This document shows, piece after piece, positions 17,892 to 26,643 of a stretch of 38,915 nt of DNA; the stretch's first letter is position 1, and the number at the start of each line of letters is the position of its first letter. The translations under genes were made by a program, and so were the position numbers. The notes beneath the pieces are model-generated. The model had not been told where the DNA came from. It saw nothing but the letters and a program-made list of their open reading frames with translations, and ran no database searches. Origin of the DNA: Prevotella sp. UBA3675 (GTDB lineage Bacteria; Bacteroidota; Bacteroidia; Bacteroidales; Bacteroidaceae); assembly GCA_002372235.1 (NCBI GenBank), contig DFJI01000040.1, positions 95,480 through 134,394 on the forward strand. The letters run 5' to 3'.

Positions 17892-19127
17892 ATGAACTTT
17901 GGACTGTACGTAGCACGGCGCTACCTCTTTTCTAAAAAATCAACAAATGCCATCAACGTCATCAGCGGCATCTCAGTAGTGGGTGTCGCGGTGGCCACGA
18001 TGGCATTGATTGTTACGCTCTCGGTCTTCAACGGCTTCAGCGACCTCGTGGCCACGCTCTTCACGGCCTTCGACCCACAGCTTGAGGTGACACCCGTAGA
18101 GGGGAAGACGGCACCAGCCGACGACCCCGTGCTGACCGAGATCAGACAGCTGCCACAGGTGGAGGTGGCTACCGAGTGTGTGGAGGACATGGCGCTCGTG
18201 ACCTATCACGACCGTCAGGCGATGGTCACCATCAAGGGCGTTGACGACAACTTCGACCAGCTTACCCACATTCGCGAGATTCTCTGTGGCGACGGCACCT
18301 TCGAACTGCATGCTGCCGACCTGCACTACGGCATCCTGGGCATACGCCTGGCCGAACAGTTGGGCACGGGCTACCGTTTCGACGAGCCTCTGCAGGTATA
18401 TACCCCCCGGCGCGAAGGACAGGTGGACATCACCGATCCTGCCGACGGATTCGTGCAGGACGAGCTCTATTCGCCCGGTGTGCTCTTCTCGGTGATGCAG
18501 GCCAAGTACGACAAGAACTATGTGCTCACCTCTATAGGCTTCGCCCGTCGCATCTTTGACCAGCAGGGCATGCTCTCCTCGCTCGAACTACGACTGAAGC
18601 CCGGCAGCGACTTCGAGGCCGTGAAGCGCGAGATGCAGCGCATCGCAGGCAGCAAATACACTGTGAAGGACCGCTACGAGCAGCAGGACGATACGTTCCG
18701 CATCATGAAGGTCGAGAAGTTCATTGCCTACATCTTCCTCACGTTCATCCTCGTCGTGGCCTGTTTCAACATCATCGGCTCGCTCTCCATGCTCATCATC
18801 GACAAGCGCGACGATGTGGTCACACTGCGCAATCTCGGCGCATCCGACAAACAAATCACGCAGATATTCCTGTTCGAGGGGCGCATGATTTCGGCTCTCG
18901 GAGCTGTCATCGGCCTTGTTGTAGGGCTGCTGCTCTGCTGGATTCAGCAGACGTTCGGGGTCATTGCCCTCGGTTCCAGTGCAGGGTCGTTCATTGTCGA
19001 TGCCTATCCTGTGAGCGTACATCTCTGGGATGTGGTGCTCGTCTTCGTCACTGTGCTGGCAGTAGGATTCCTCTCCGTGTGGTATCCTGTGCGCTACTTC
19101 TCGCGCCGCCTGTTGAAATCTGTTTGA
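17892..19127 (+). CDS. ABC transporter permease, LolC/LolE-like (FtsX family)
   Basis: 411 residues with the MacB/LolC arrangement: one N-terminal TM helix (about 20-45, INVISGISVVGVAVATMA), a large periplasmic domain (about 46-270), then three C-terminal TM helices (about 275-300, 325-348, 375-400) carrying the FtsX permease domain. LolC/E proteins release lipoproteins from the inner membrane with the ATPase LolD; no ATPase gene is adjacent, so the partner must be elsewhere. The position after rbfA is one I recall from other Bacteroidales. The exact substrate (lipoprotein or other) is not shown by the sequence. Confidence 0.85.
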   Translation: MNFGLYVARRYLFSKKSTNAINVISGISVVGVAVATMALIVTLSVFNGFSDLVATLFTAFDPQLEVTPVEGKTAPADDPVLTEIRQLPQVEVATECVEDMALVTYHDRQAMVTIKGVDDNFDQLTHIREILCGDGTFELHAADLHYGILGIRLAEQLGTGYRFDEPLQVYTPRREGQVDITDPADGFVQDELYSPGVLFSVMQAKYDKNYVLTSIGFARRIFDQQGMLSSLELRLKPGSDFEAVKREMQRIAGSKYTVKDRYEQQDDTFRIMKVEKFIAYIFLTFILVVACFNIIGSLSMLIIDKRDDVVTLRNLGASDKQITQIFLFEGRMISALGAVIGLVVGLLLCWIQQTFGVIALGSSAGSFIVDAYPVSVHLWDVVLVFVTVLAVGFLSVWYPVRYFSRRLLKSV

Positions 19128-19254
19128 GTAGTGCGCCAGATGGTTCTGGCTGAATTGCAGGAGAGTCGGTAAAGCCGACAATCGAAAATCGAGAATCTGT
19201 ATTTTTGGTCATATTATCAGTAAATCATGTAAGGTGTCTTTGGTCATTTCTTGA

Positions 19255-19262
19255 TAACTTTG
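19255..19262 (+). promoter_or_regulatory. -7 box for the aldo/keto reductase gene
   Basis: TAACTTTG fits TAnnTTTG, 29 bases before the ATG at 19292. It lies after the upstream ATG at 19205, which supports the shorter protein. Confidence 0.55.
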
Positions 19263-19291
19263 CATCATCAAATCAAAATAATAGGATTATT

Positions 19292-20248
19292 ATGGCAAAG
19301 ATAGCATTAGGAACCTGGGCCTGGGGCGCAGGCGCATTCGGTGGCGACACCGTGTTTGGTAGTAAGACAGACGTGGAGAACCTGAAGCCCGTATTCGATG
19401 CGGCTATGAAGGCAGGGCTGAGCCTTTGGGACACGGCCACGGCCTACGGCATGGGCGAATCGGAGAAGATTCTTGGCACACTGGTGAAGGAGTCGGGAAT
19501 TGCAAATCCGCTCCAGCGGCGTGAGGACGTTCAGATTTCAACGAAGTTCACCCCGCAGATTGCCGAGCTCTATGACAACTCGGTGGAGAAAATGGCCGAT
19601 GCCTCTATCGAGCGCATGGGTTGCGATTACATCGACATCTACTGGATTCACAACCCGATGGACGTGGAGCGCTGGACGCCGGGGCTGATCCCCCTGCTGC
19701 AATCAGGCAAAGTGAAGCGCGTAGGCGTGTCGAACCACAACATCAAGGAGATTCAGCGTGCCAACGAGATACTGGGCGAGGCAGGATTCAAGGTGAGTGC
19801 CGTGCAGAATCACTTCTCGCTGCTTTATCGCTCGTCAGAGAAGGGTGGGGTACTCGATTACTGCAAGGACAACGGCATAGAGTTCTGGGCTTACATGGTA
19901 TTGGAACAGGGCGCACTCTCCGGAAAGTATAATAAGGAGAACCCGCTGCCCGAAGAGAGTGATCGCGGCAAGAAATACAACCCTGTGCTACCGCAGTTGG
20001 AAGCGCTGACGAATGAGATGACGGCCATCGGCCAGAAGTATGGTGCCTCGTGCTCACAGATAGGTATTGCCTGGGCCATCGCCAAAGGCACGATGCCCAT
20101 CATCGGAGCCACCAAGGAGCGCCACGTCATTGAGGCTGCTGAGGCTGCCAAGATTCAACTGACGGCTGAGGAGGTGGCCCGTCTGGAGCAACTCGCCGAT
20201 GCCACTGGTATTGACACCCGTGGCGGATGGGAACACTCGATGGAATAG
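19292..20248 (+). CDS. Aldo/keto reductase
   Basis: 318 residues, a TIM-barrel NADPH-dependent oxidoreductase. The catalytic tetrad is visible: Asp47 and Tyr52 (LWDTATAYGMGESE), Lys85 (ISTKFTP) and His120 (DIYWIHNPMD). C-terminal cofactor motifs include GIAWAIAKGTMPIIGATKERH. I start at 19292 because the protein then begins with the family strand (MAKIALGTWAWG) and the preceding 29 codons overlap the promoter. Cytoplasmic, no signal peptide. It precedes the exported amidohydrolase by 72 bases on the same strand; a shared pathway is possible but not shown. Substrate unknown. Confidence 0.9.
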   Translation: MAKIALGTWAWGAGAFGGDTVFGSKTDVENLKPVFDAAMKAGLSLWDTATAYGMGESEKILGTLVKESGIANPLQRREDVQISTKFTPQIAELYDNSVEKMADASIERMGCDYIDIYWIHNPMDVERWTPGLIPLLQSGKVKRVGVSNHNIKEIQRANEILGEAGFKVSAVQNHFSLLYRSSEKGGVLDYCKDNGIEFWAYMVLEQGALSGKYNKENPLPEESDRGKKYNPVLPQLEALTNEMTAIGQKYGASCSQIGIAWAIAKGTMPIIGATKERHVIEAAEAAKIQLTAEEVARLEQLADATGIDTRGGWEHSME

Positions 20249-20320
20249 TCGCATCTCCGTCCTTTTTCTCAAAAAGAGGGGGAGCGTATAGATTGTAGAA
20301 AAAGCTTAGTGTGAAAAGGA

Positions 20321-21355
20321 ATGATTAGATATTGTTTACTCAGTGCATGTGTTTTCCTGTCACAAGTAATGATATTGGCTCAGGGCGTGATGGATGTGCA
20401 TAGTCACATCATCACCCCTGAGTTTTTATCGGCTCTTACGAATGAGGGACGACTGATGGACGAGGGATTCCCCTTGCCGAAGTATGATGCCGAGGCGCAT
20501 CTGAAATGGATGGACGAAGCAGGCGTGCAAACATCGGTGTTAACAATGGCGGCTCCACAGCCAGAGGGCCACTCACTATCTCTTTCTAAAGGAGAGAAGA
20601 CGGGGAGCGTTGTCATTAGGAAATGCAATGAAACGGCTGCAAAACTGAAGCAGAAGCATCCAGGACGCTTCCTGTTCTGTGCTGCCTTGCCGTTGCCCGA
20701 TGTCGATGCAGCCATCCGCGAGGCCGTCTATGCCCTCGATACGCTGAAGGCAGACGGTATCAAACTGGCAACAAACGTGCAAGGGCAATACCTTGGTGCA
20801 CCAGAACTGGACACGCTCTTCGCCGTGCTCAATGAGCGGAAGGCTGTGGTGATACTGCATCCCCATCGGCCCGAGCCGGTGAACCGTCAGGTGATGCAGC
20901 AGACACCACTTGCCATGCAGGAATATCTCTCTGAGACCACACGTGCCGTCACAAACATGATCAGCCGCAACGTGCTGGCCCGCTATAATAATATAAAGGT
21001 AATAGTTCCCCATTGCGGAGCCTACCTGCCCTTAGCCATACCGCGCATGAAGTCGCTGACGCCCGTGATGCAGAAGAACAAGATGGTGGGCTCGATAGAT
21101 TATGAGGCGAATCTTGCAACCCTCTACTACGATCTTGCCGGCGCTCACTCGCCAGAGGTCATTCGCATGCTGCTCACCATCACCAAGCCCCATCATCTGC
21201 TCTACGGTTCCGACTATCCCTATGTAGCCCCGCAGGTGCTCACACAGAGCCTGCAGCGCATGAAGCAGTATCTCACGGCGGAGACCGACCTCGCACCCTA
21301 TAAAGACATGATTCTTTGGAAGAATGCCCACCAATTATTTCAGATAAGTAAATGA
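20321..21355 (+). CDS. Exported amidohydrolase-family metal enzyme (ACMSD-like)
   Basis: 344 residues, with a signal peptide ending near VMILAQ. The Amidohydro_2 barrel shows the metal ligands: HxH in DVHSHI (about residue 26), His in ILHPHRPEP (about 187), His in VIVPHCGAY (about 230) and Asp in LYGSDYPY (about 292). This ligand set fits the ACMSD / gamma-resorcylate decarboxylase branch, which decarboxylates or hydrolyses small aromatic or carboxylic substrates with a divalent metal. Its last four bases overlap the next ATG (ATGA), so the two exported enzymes are translationally coupled. Periplasmic location and aromatic-type chemistry are inferences. Confidence 0.82.
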   Translation: MIRYCLLSACVFLSQVMILAQGVMDVHSHIITPEFLSALTNEGRLMDEGFPLPKYDAEAHLKWMDEAGVQTSVLTMAAPQPEGHSLSLSKGEKTGSVVIRKCNETAAKLKQKHPGRFLFCAALPLPDVDAAIREAVYALDTLKADGIKLATNVQGQYLGAPELDTLFAVLNERKAVVILHPHRPEPVNRQVMQQTPLAMQEYLSETTRAVTNMISRNVLARYNNIKVIVPHCGAYLPLAIPRMKSLTPVMQKNKMVGSIDYEANLATLYYDLAGAHSPEVIRMLLTITKPHHLLYGSDYPYVAPQVLTQSLQRMKQYLTAETDLAPYKDMILWKNAHQLFQISK

Positions 21356-22518
21356 GAATTATAACAACTATCATCATCGCACTGCTCATGGCAGTAGCGA
21401 ACATCCAAGCACAAGGAAATATGAAAGAGAACGTCGATTTTAACGTATGGCCGAAGGGCGAGCTGAACTCTGCCTACGCCAAGTATTTCATCGGTAACAG
21501 CTATCTGGCTCCGCTAGGTGGCGAGAACGGTCTGGTGAACGTCACCTTCGAGCCGCGATGCCGCAACAACTGGCACATCCACCACAAGTCGGTGCAGGTG
21601 CTCGTATGTGTGGCGGGCCGTGGCTGGTATGTCGAGGAGGGCAAGGAGCCCGTAGTGTTGCGCCCGGGCGTAGTGGTGGCTATTCCTGCCGAAGCCAAGC
21701 ACTGGCACGGAGCCGCTAAAGACTCATGGATGCAGCACCTTACCTATATGACTAAAGTGGAGGAAGGTGCCTCTAACGAGTGGCTGGAGCCTGTCTCAGA
21801 TGCTGAATATGATAAGCTGCCTGCCAGCCATGCACTGCTCGGCCAGACCGATTCTGACTATATGCAGCGCTTCGATGCCTTTGCCTTCGGCGAGGTAGTG
21901 GAGCAGGTGAAGGCGCGCCTTGATGACCACACGCGCTATGTCTGCTATTTGGCCACGCTCTTAGGCTGTCAGGGCATCGACGCATACCGCGAGATGTTGC
22001 CCGAAGCACTGGACAAGGGCGTGACACCTGTCGAGGTGAAGGAAATCGTCTATCAGGCCACGGCCTACTTAGGCATGGGGCGTGTCCGTCCGTTCCTGAC
22101 GGCCACCAACGAGATTCTCACAGCTCGTGGCATCGCCCTGCCGTTGGCTTCGCAGCAGACCACCACGATGCAGAACCGCCGCGAGGCTGGCACCGAGGCG
22201 CAGGTGGGTTGCTTCGGCGACGGCATGCGCGACTTCTGGAAGTCAGGCCCTGAGGACAGACGCCACATCAACCACTGGTTGGCCGACAACTGCTTTGGCG
22301 ACTACTATACCCGCACGGGACTCGACCTGAAGATGCGCGAGCTGATCACGTTTTGTTTCCTTGCTGCACAGGGCGGTTGTGAGCCACAGTTGAAGGGCCA
22401 CATAGCAGGCAACTACCACGTAGGCAACGACAAAGCCCTGCTCATTGCCGTCCTCTCCTCCAATCTCCCCTTCATCGGCTATCCCCGCACGCTCAATGCG
22501 CTCAACTGCATAGAGTAA
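21352..22518 (+). CDS. Exported cupin / double carboxymuconolactone-decarboxylase-like fusion
   Basis: 388 residues, with a signal peptide ending near NIQAQ. Residues about 40-130 form a cupin barrel (NNWHIHHKSVQVLVCVAGRG with the metal-binding His cluster, then IPAEAKHWHGAA). Two carboxymuconolactone decarboxylase (CMD/AhpD-like) domains follow: the first at about 190-260 (LGCQGIDAYREMLPEAL), the second at about 320-388, which keeps the LAAQGGCEPQLKGHIAGN core. Fused cupin-CMD proteins exist in Bacteroidetes, but their substrates are mostly unknown. It overlaps the amidohydrolase by four bases and ends 10 bases before a strong hairpin terminator. Confidence 0.82.
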   Translation: MRIITTIIIALLMAVANIQAQGNMKENVDFNVWPKGELNSAYAKYFIGNSYLAPLGGENGLVNVTFEPRCRNNWHIHHKSVQVLVCVAGRGWYVEEGKEPVVLRPGVVVAIPAEAKHWHGAAKDSWMQHLTYMTKVEEGASNEWLEPVSDAEYDKLPASHALLGQTDSDYMQRFDAFAFGEVVEQVKARLDDHTRYVCYLATLLGCQGIDAYREMLPEALDKGVTPVEVKEIVYQATAYLGMGRVRPFLTATNEILTARGIALPLASQQTTTMQNRREAGTEAQVGCFGDGMRDFWKSGPEDRRHINHWLADNCFGDYYTRTGLDLKMRELITFCFLAAQGGCEPQLKGHIAGNYHVGNDKALLIAVLSSNLPFIGYPRTLNALNCIE

Positions 22519-22527
22519 AAAGAAAAG

Positions 22528-22565
22528 TCGCAAGTAGTTCATTGCTGACTACTTGCGATTTTTTT
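22528..22565. terminator. Bidirectional rho-independent terminator
   Basis: A perfect 11-bp stem, TCGCAAGTAGT (22528-22538) and ACTACTTGCGA (22548-22558), with a 9-base loop, is followed by seven T on the plus strand. On the minus strand the hairpin is followed by CTTTTCTTTTT, so it can also end the tRNA transcript. Confidence 0.88.
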
Positions 22566-22566
22566 G

Positions 22567-22640
22567 TGTCGACACTTGGATTCGAACCAAGGACCCCCAC
22601 CATGTCAAGGTGATACTCTAACCAACTGAGCTATGCCGAC
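22567..22640 (-). tRNA. tRNA-Val (anticodon GAC)
   Basis: On the minus strand the 74-base gene folds as a full cloverleaf: acceptor GTCGGCA pairs with TGTCGAC, the D arm is GCTCAGTTGGTTAGAGT, the anticodon stem CACC/GGTG holds the loop TTGACAT, and the T arm contains GGTTCGAATCC. The anticodon GAC reads valine codons GUC/GUU. The terminal CCA is not encoded. Confidence 0.92.
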
Positions 22641-22808
22641 TCTTTTTCTAAGTCGGCTGCAAAGGTATGAAAAAGAAATGATTCGGCCAAATGTGAATCC
22701 TTAATTAAGCAATTATTAAGAAAAAAAACTCCATTTAATATGTTTTAAGTCCCTTTTTTGCCTGTTTCTGCAAAGTTTTTTATTTCTTTGCACGATAAGA
22801 CATAAAAA

Positions 22809-24566
22809 ATGATGACTATGAAACGAATCCTATTACTCGTTTTGTCTGCGATAGTGGCAATGTGTGCGGTGAACGCGCAAGAGAGCCACGCCAGTTACGA
22901 CTCGCTGCCGGTGCAGAATGACTCGGTGGTGCAGGCACTACAGAATCAGATACGAGAACTGAAAATGCAGGGTATCCTGATGCAAGAACAACTGGAGGCA
23001 ACAGGCAAGAGCATACGTGAAGACTCGCTGCGAGTGGCTCGTCGCAAGGCCCGCATCGACTCGCTGAGAATGTTTATGCCTGGAGTGCCGCTTATAGTTG
23101 ATGGCGATACACTGTTCAGACTTTACAATCGTAAGGGTGGCATGCAGCCCGAGGCCCGTGTGAAGGAGATAGCCACGGAGATCCTGGCTGCCGGGAAGAG
23201 CATGAAGTTGATTCCAGACAGTGTCTATGTCTTTGAGGGCGATTATACCACCGATATCATGTCGGGCTCCCGTGTGATCATCAGCCTGACAGACAACGAT
23301 GCGCTATGGCAGAACTCCACGCGGCAGTTGCTGGGGGCAGAATACAAGGTGATTATTGAAGGAAAAATCAATCAGCTGCATGCAAAATACGGCTTACAGC
23401 AGAAAGTGAAGGGGGTGCTGTATGTGGTGGCTATCATTGGGGTGATGTCCCTGTTGATATGGTGTACCAACTGGTGCTACAGGCGATGGCGGTTCCGCGT
23501 GGTGCGCTCCCTGCTGCGCCGCAGCAGGCACATCACCGTAAAAGATTACGAACTGCTCAATCTTCACCGCATGGGCGTACTCTTCATGACCGCCTTCAAT
23601 GTCATGCGTGTCTTAATCATCCTCTTGCTGCTCTTCATCTGTATTCCCATGGTGTTTGTAGTGTTCCCCGAGACCAAGTCGCTGACCTACACTATCTTCG
23701 GCTACGTGTGGAACCCGCTCACGGGCATTGTCAGGTCGGTGGTGGGATTCCTGCCCGACCTTATCCAGATCATCATCATTGTTTTATGTTTCCGATATTT
23801 GGTGAAGGGACTGCACTACCTGATGAACGAGATAGGATCCGGGCGGCTGAAGCTGAGCGGATTCTATCCTGACTGGGCGCAGCCTACTTATTACATATTG
23901 CGACTGCTGTGCTATTCGTTCATGCTCGTTATGATATGGCCGCTGCTGCCCAACAGCAATTCAGAGGTGTTCCAGGGCGTGTCGGTATTCATTGGCATCA
24001 TCGTCTCGCTGGGGTCGTCGTCCATCATCGGCAATGTGATGGCAGGCATGGTGATGACGTATATGCGTCCGTTCCGTGTAGGCGATTTCATTAAATATGG
24101 CGATACAGAGGGATTCGTGCTCGAGAAGACGGTATTGGTGACACGCATCCGCACTCGTAAGAACAATGTCATCACCGTTCCGAACTCAAACCTGCTGGGG
24201 GCGCAGACCACCAATTTCACTTCATCGGCCCAGGACTACGGCATCATTGTTCACACTAAGGTGACCATAGGCTATGACATGCCGTGGCAGAAGATTCGGC
24301 AGTTGCTCCTCGATGCGGCCCATAAGACGAAGAACCTCAGGCTGTCACCCGAGCCTTTCGTGCTAATCACCGCACTGGATGATTTCTACGTTGAGTATGA
24401 GCTAAATGCCTATACCAAAGACTATCAGCAGTTGCCGTTTATCTATTCCGACCTGCATCACAACATACTCGATGTCTTCCACTCGAATGGCGTCGAAATC
24501 ATGTCGCCGCATATCTATGCACACCGCTCTGACCTGGAACTTCAGATACCAAAGGAAAATCAATAA
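22809..24566 (+). CDS. MscS-family mechanosensitive ion channel
   Basis: 585 residues. A signal peptide (ends near AVNAQ) and a periplasmic helical or coiled-coil region (about 35-90) with a small alpha/beta domain (about 95-195) precede about five TM helices (from 205). The pore helix and MscS beta domain are clear: LGSSSIIGNVMAGMVM followed by FRVGDFIKYGDTEGFV and ITVPNSNLLGA. MscS proteins open under membrane tension to release solutes during hypo-osmotic shock. The gene stands alone, facing the RhuM/comM region. ATGs at 22809, 22812 and 22818 are all possible. A near -7 element (TTTCTTTG at 22783-22790) lies upstream. Confidence 0.9.
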   Translation: MMTMKRILLLVLSAIVAMCAVNAQESHASYDSLPVQNDSVVQALQNQIRELKMQGILMQEQLEATGKSIREDSLRVARRKARIDSLRMFMPGVPLIVDGDTLFRLYNRKGGMQPEARVKEIATEILAAGKSMKLIPDSVYVFEGDYTTDIMSGSRVIISLTDNDALWQNSTRQLLGAEYKVIIEGKINQLHAKYGLQQKVKGVLYVVAIIGVMSLLIWCTNWCYRRWRFRVVRSLLRRSRHITVKDYELLNLHRMGVLFMTAFNVMRVLIILLLLFICIPMVFVVFPETKSLTYTIFGYVWNPLTGIVRSVVGFLPDLIQIIIIVLCFRYLVKGLHYLMNEIGSGRLKLSGFYPDWAQPTYYILRLLCYSFMLVMIWPLLPNSNSEVFQGVSVFIGIIVSLGSSSIIGNVMAGMVMTYMRPFRVGDFIKYGDTEGFVLEKTVLVTRIRTRKNNVITVPNSNLLGAQTTNFTSSAQDYGIIVHTKVTIGYDMPWQKIRQLLLDAAHKTKNLRLSPEPFVLITALDDFYVEYELNAYTKDYQQLPFIYSDLHHNILDVFHSNGVEIMSPHIYAHRSDLELQIPKENQ

Positions 24567-24625
24567 TCAACCAACAAAATATTAAACAGATGAAACAATA
24601 CCTATATAAAATGAGGCAGAAAGTC

Positions 24626-24790
24626 ACCCTCTCTCTGCCCAGTCGCCTCTATTCAGGTTCCTGTACCCGATAGCTTCGGCGATGTGCATGGACTCGACCT
24701 TCTCTGAGCCTTCGAGAGGGCTTTGAATGACATTTCCACATGCAGGTCGATACTGCTGGGGATTATAGAATCCGCTTTTCGTTTGTTAAT
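24626..24790 (-). pseudogene. comM 3'-end remnant A, internally deleted
   Basis: 24626-24716 matches the last about 90 bases of the intact comM (compare 33111-33202: CTGCCCAGTC, CCCGATGGCTTCGGC, GAGCCTTCGAG). At TTCGAG it jumps to sequence matching 33452-33500 (AGGTCTTTGAA, CTTCCACATGCAGGTCGA). An internal stretch of about 250 bp is missing between two TTCGAG copies. The upstream edge (24745-24790) is nearly the same as the junction of remnant C at 30085-30132, ending in TCCGCTTTTCGTTTGTTAAT. No useful protein can be made. Confidence 0.8.
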
Positions 24791-24798
24791 TCCTACTT

Positions 24799-25801
24799 TC
24801 ATTCCTTCTTTCTGCCACGTTTTACTCTCTTTTCAATGCCTTTAATGCTTTCCAAATAAGCCTGTTCAACAGAAGAAAGTGTCTTTACTTGGTACTTGCG
24901 ATATTCTGCAACAGCTTTCTCCAAAGCTTCTTCGTGACTTACGGAGCCTCCATCGGTCAGCAGTTCTTCACCTATTGACACAATGTTATTGTCAAGCTGA
25001 CGAACATAGTCTTCCATATACATAGGCCGGTGCTTTAATGCCTGGATTTCTGCAAAGTCGAAGTATCCAGAAACGAGGTTGTTCAGAATCTTCAACTCAT
25101 CAGCAGATAGGTAGTTCTTGGCTATCTTTACATCATTCAGACAAGGTAACTCGCCCTTAAATGTGGTTAAACCCATAAAGGGCTTGTCTGCATCAGCCCG
25201 TTCATAAATGACTTCCGCTGCCGTATGCCTGTGGGCAGCATAGTGCAGCATAGTGGAGTTTGTTCTGCACTATCTTGAAGAACAGGCGTGAGGTGTCTGA
25301 ACGCGGGTCGTAGTCAACAGCCGTCGCATAGAGGTCGAGCACCTGCCGATACAACACCTTCTCCGAAGAACGAATATCGCGGATGCGGTCAAGCAGTTCC
25401 TTCCAGTAGCTGCCACCGCCGAGGTTCTTCAGTCGCTCATCGTCCAATGCGAATCCCTTCACAATATACTCATGCAGCCGTTCTGTGGCCCATTGGCGGA
25501 AACGAGTGCCTTGAATTGACTTCACCCGGTAGCCAACAGAAATAATAACGTCAAGGTTATAGAAGTTAGTTGGTTTCGTAGAAAAATCGGAAATTCCGAT
25601 TTTTCTCTTTGTTGCCTCTTCTTCCAACTCTCCTTCCTCGTATATATTAAGGATGTGTTCATTAATTGTTGAACGCGATTTACCAAACAGCTCCGACATT
25701 TGGTCTATGGTTAGCCAAACTGTCTTGTCTTCTAATCTAACATCCAGTCGAACCACACCGTCTTCCGACTGATAAATGATAATATTTCCTTGTTCGTCCA
25801 T
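24799..25801 (-). pseudogene. RhuM-family protein copy 1, frameshifted by a 10-bp duplication
   Basis: Two overlapping frames (25801 to 25202, and 25251 to 24799) together make one RhuM protein (PF13310, virulence RhuM family). The N-terminal half has the HTH-like VWLTIDQMSELFGKS and the family core GYRVKSIQGTRFRQWATERL; the C-terminal half has TAAEVIYERADADKPFMGL. The break is a tandem copy of GCAGCATAGT (25235-25244, 25245-25254). Removing one copy restores NKLHYAAHRHTAAE, matching the two intact relatives. RhuM proteins are thought to be DNA-binding or regulatory; their biochemical role is not settled. It follows the unknown 240-residue gene by 13 bases and ends next to comM remnant A. Confidence 0.85.
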
Positions 25802-25814
25802 GCCTTATTTACAA

Positions 25815-26537
25815 TTAGTAGTTGCATCTAAAAATGACACGTTGGTTACTATCACATAGCCAATCGCAGATTTCTATTGTGCCTTCACCATCAAGCTGGT
25901 TGCTGAATATGGCAATGTGGTCATCGCTTAGAGAACGGTTAAACAAAATAGTATTCCATTCGACTCCTGCGCTAGACACTTTTTCCCCTAATGGCTTGCA
26001 GCCCTTATAGTACTTCATTGGTGAACGGACGGGGCCACTGTCAGTCCTGAAGCCAAGGACAAACTTGTCTGAAGTAAAGCAGAGCATATTGACCACAAAT
26101 AAACGATAACCCTGATACAAGGAATCCTGAGGTCGCATCTTTACAATAGCCTCATCAGACTCATCTGAAATTCCCCAACCTTCAATCCATGAAGTAAGCG
26201 AAAAGTTTGATATGGCTTTACGAATAATCTCTTCAGACAAATCTGGATTACCAAGTATTTCAACAGATAGATAGTACTTAATTAGTGAGCGCAAACGGAC
26301 ATCTATGGAATTACTCATTAACTGATACCCCAAATAGTTATCATCGTTTCCATTTAAGACAGAAGTGACGATATTTTTTGCCAACTGTTTCTTGAAATTC
26401 AGGTTGGCAAAGACTTGTGAACTAACATAGTGGTTGTACTCAGTATCATTACGATTCCAGTCACAAAAGTCAGCGTATTGTTTTGCTGTATCGTTTGTGA
26501 CAAGTTTGGAAATCACATCGAGAATCTCTTTTTCCAT
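25815..26537 (-). CDS. Hypothetical protein (240 aa)
   Basis: I do not recognise a family. 240 residues, AT-rich relative to the housekeeping genes, no signal peptide or TM helix. The N-terminal half is helical (about 1-125); the C-terminal half looks alpha/beta with aromatic-rich strands (GYRLFVVNMLCFTSDKFVLGF, then CDWLCDSNQRVIFRCNY), and the protein ends in a Cys/Trp-rich tail. It starts just after comM remnant B and is followed 13 bases later by RhuM copy 1 on the same strand, so it looks like cargo of the same insertion. A role in defence or regulation would only be guilt by association. Confidence 0.65.
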   Translation of the reverse strand: MEKEILDVISKLVTNDTAKQYADFCDWNRNDTEYNHYVSSQVFANLNFKKQLAKNIVTSVLNGNDDNYLGYQLMSNSIDVRLRSLIKYYLSVEILGNPDLSEEIIRKAISNFSLTSWIEGWGISDESDEAIVKMRPQDSLYQGYRLFVVNMLCFTSDKFVLGFRTDSGPVRSPMKYYKGCKPLGEKVSSAGVEWNTILFNRSLSDDHIAIFSNQLDGEGTIEICDWLCDSNQRVIFRCNY

Positions 26538-26560
26538 AATAGATAGAACAATTTATTTAT

Positions 26561-26632
26561 TATATACCTCTTTCTGCCCAGCCTCCTCTATCCAGGTTCC
26601 TGTATCCCACGGCTTCGGCGATATGCTGGCTA
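26561..26632 (-). pseudogene. comM 3'-end remnant B (about 70 bp)
   Basis: Only the last about 23 codons of comM remain (CTCTTTCTGCCCAG, CCTCCTCTATCC, GGCTTCGGCGATATGCTGGC), closely matching 33111-33180 of the intact gene with scattered substitutions. It separates the HEPN/small-protein pair from the next cargo gene. It is the shortest of the three remnants. Confidence 0.75.
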
Positions 26633-26643
26633 TGAAGTCGTAG

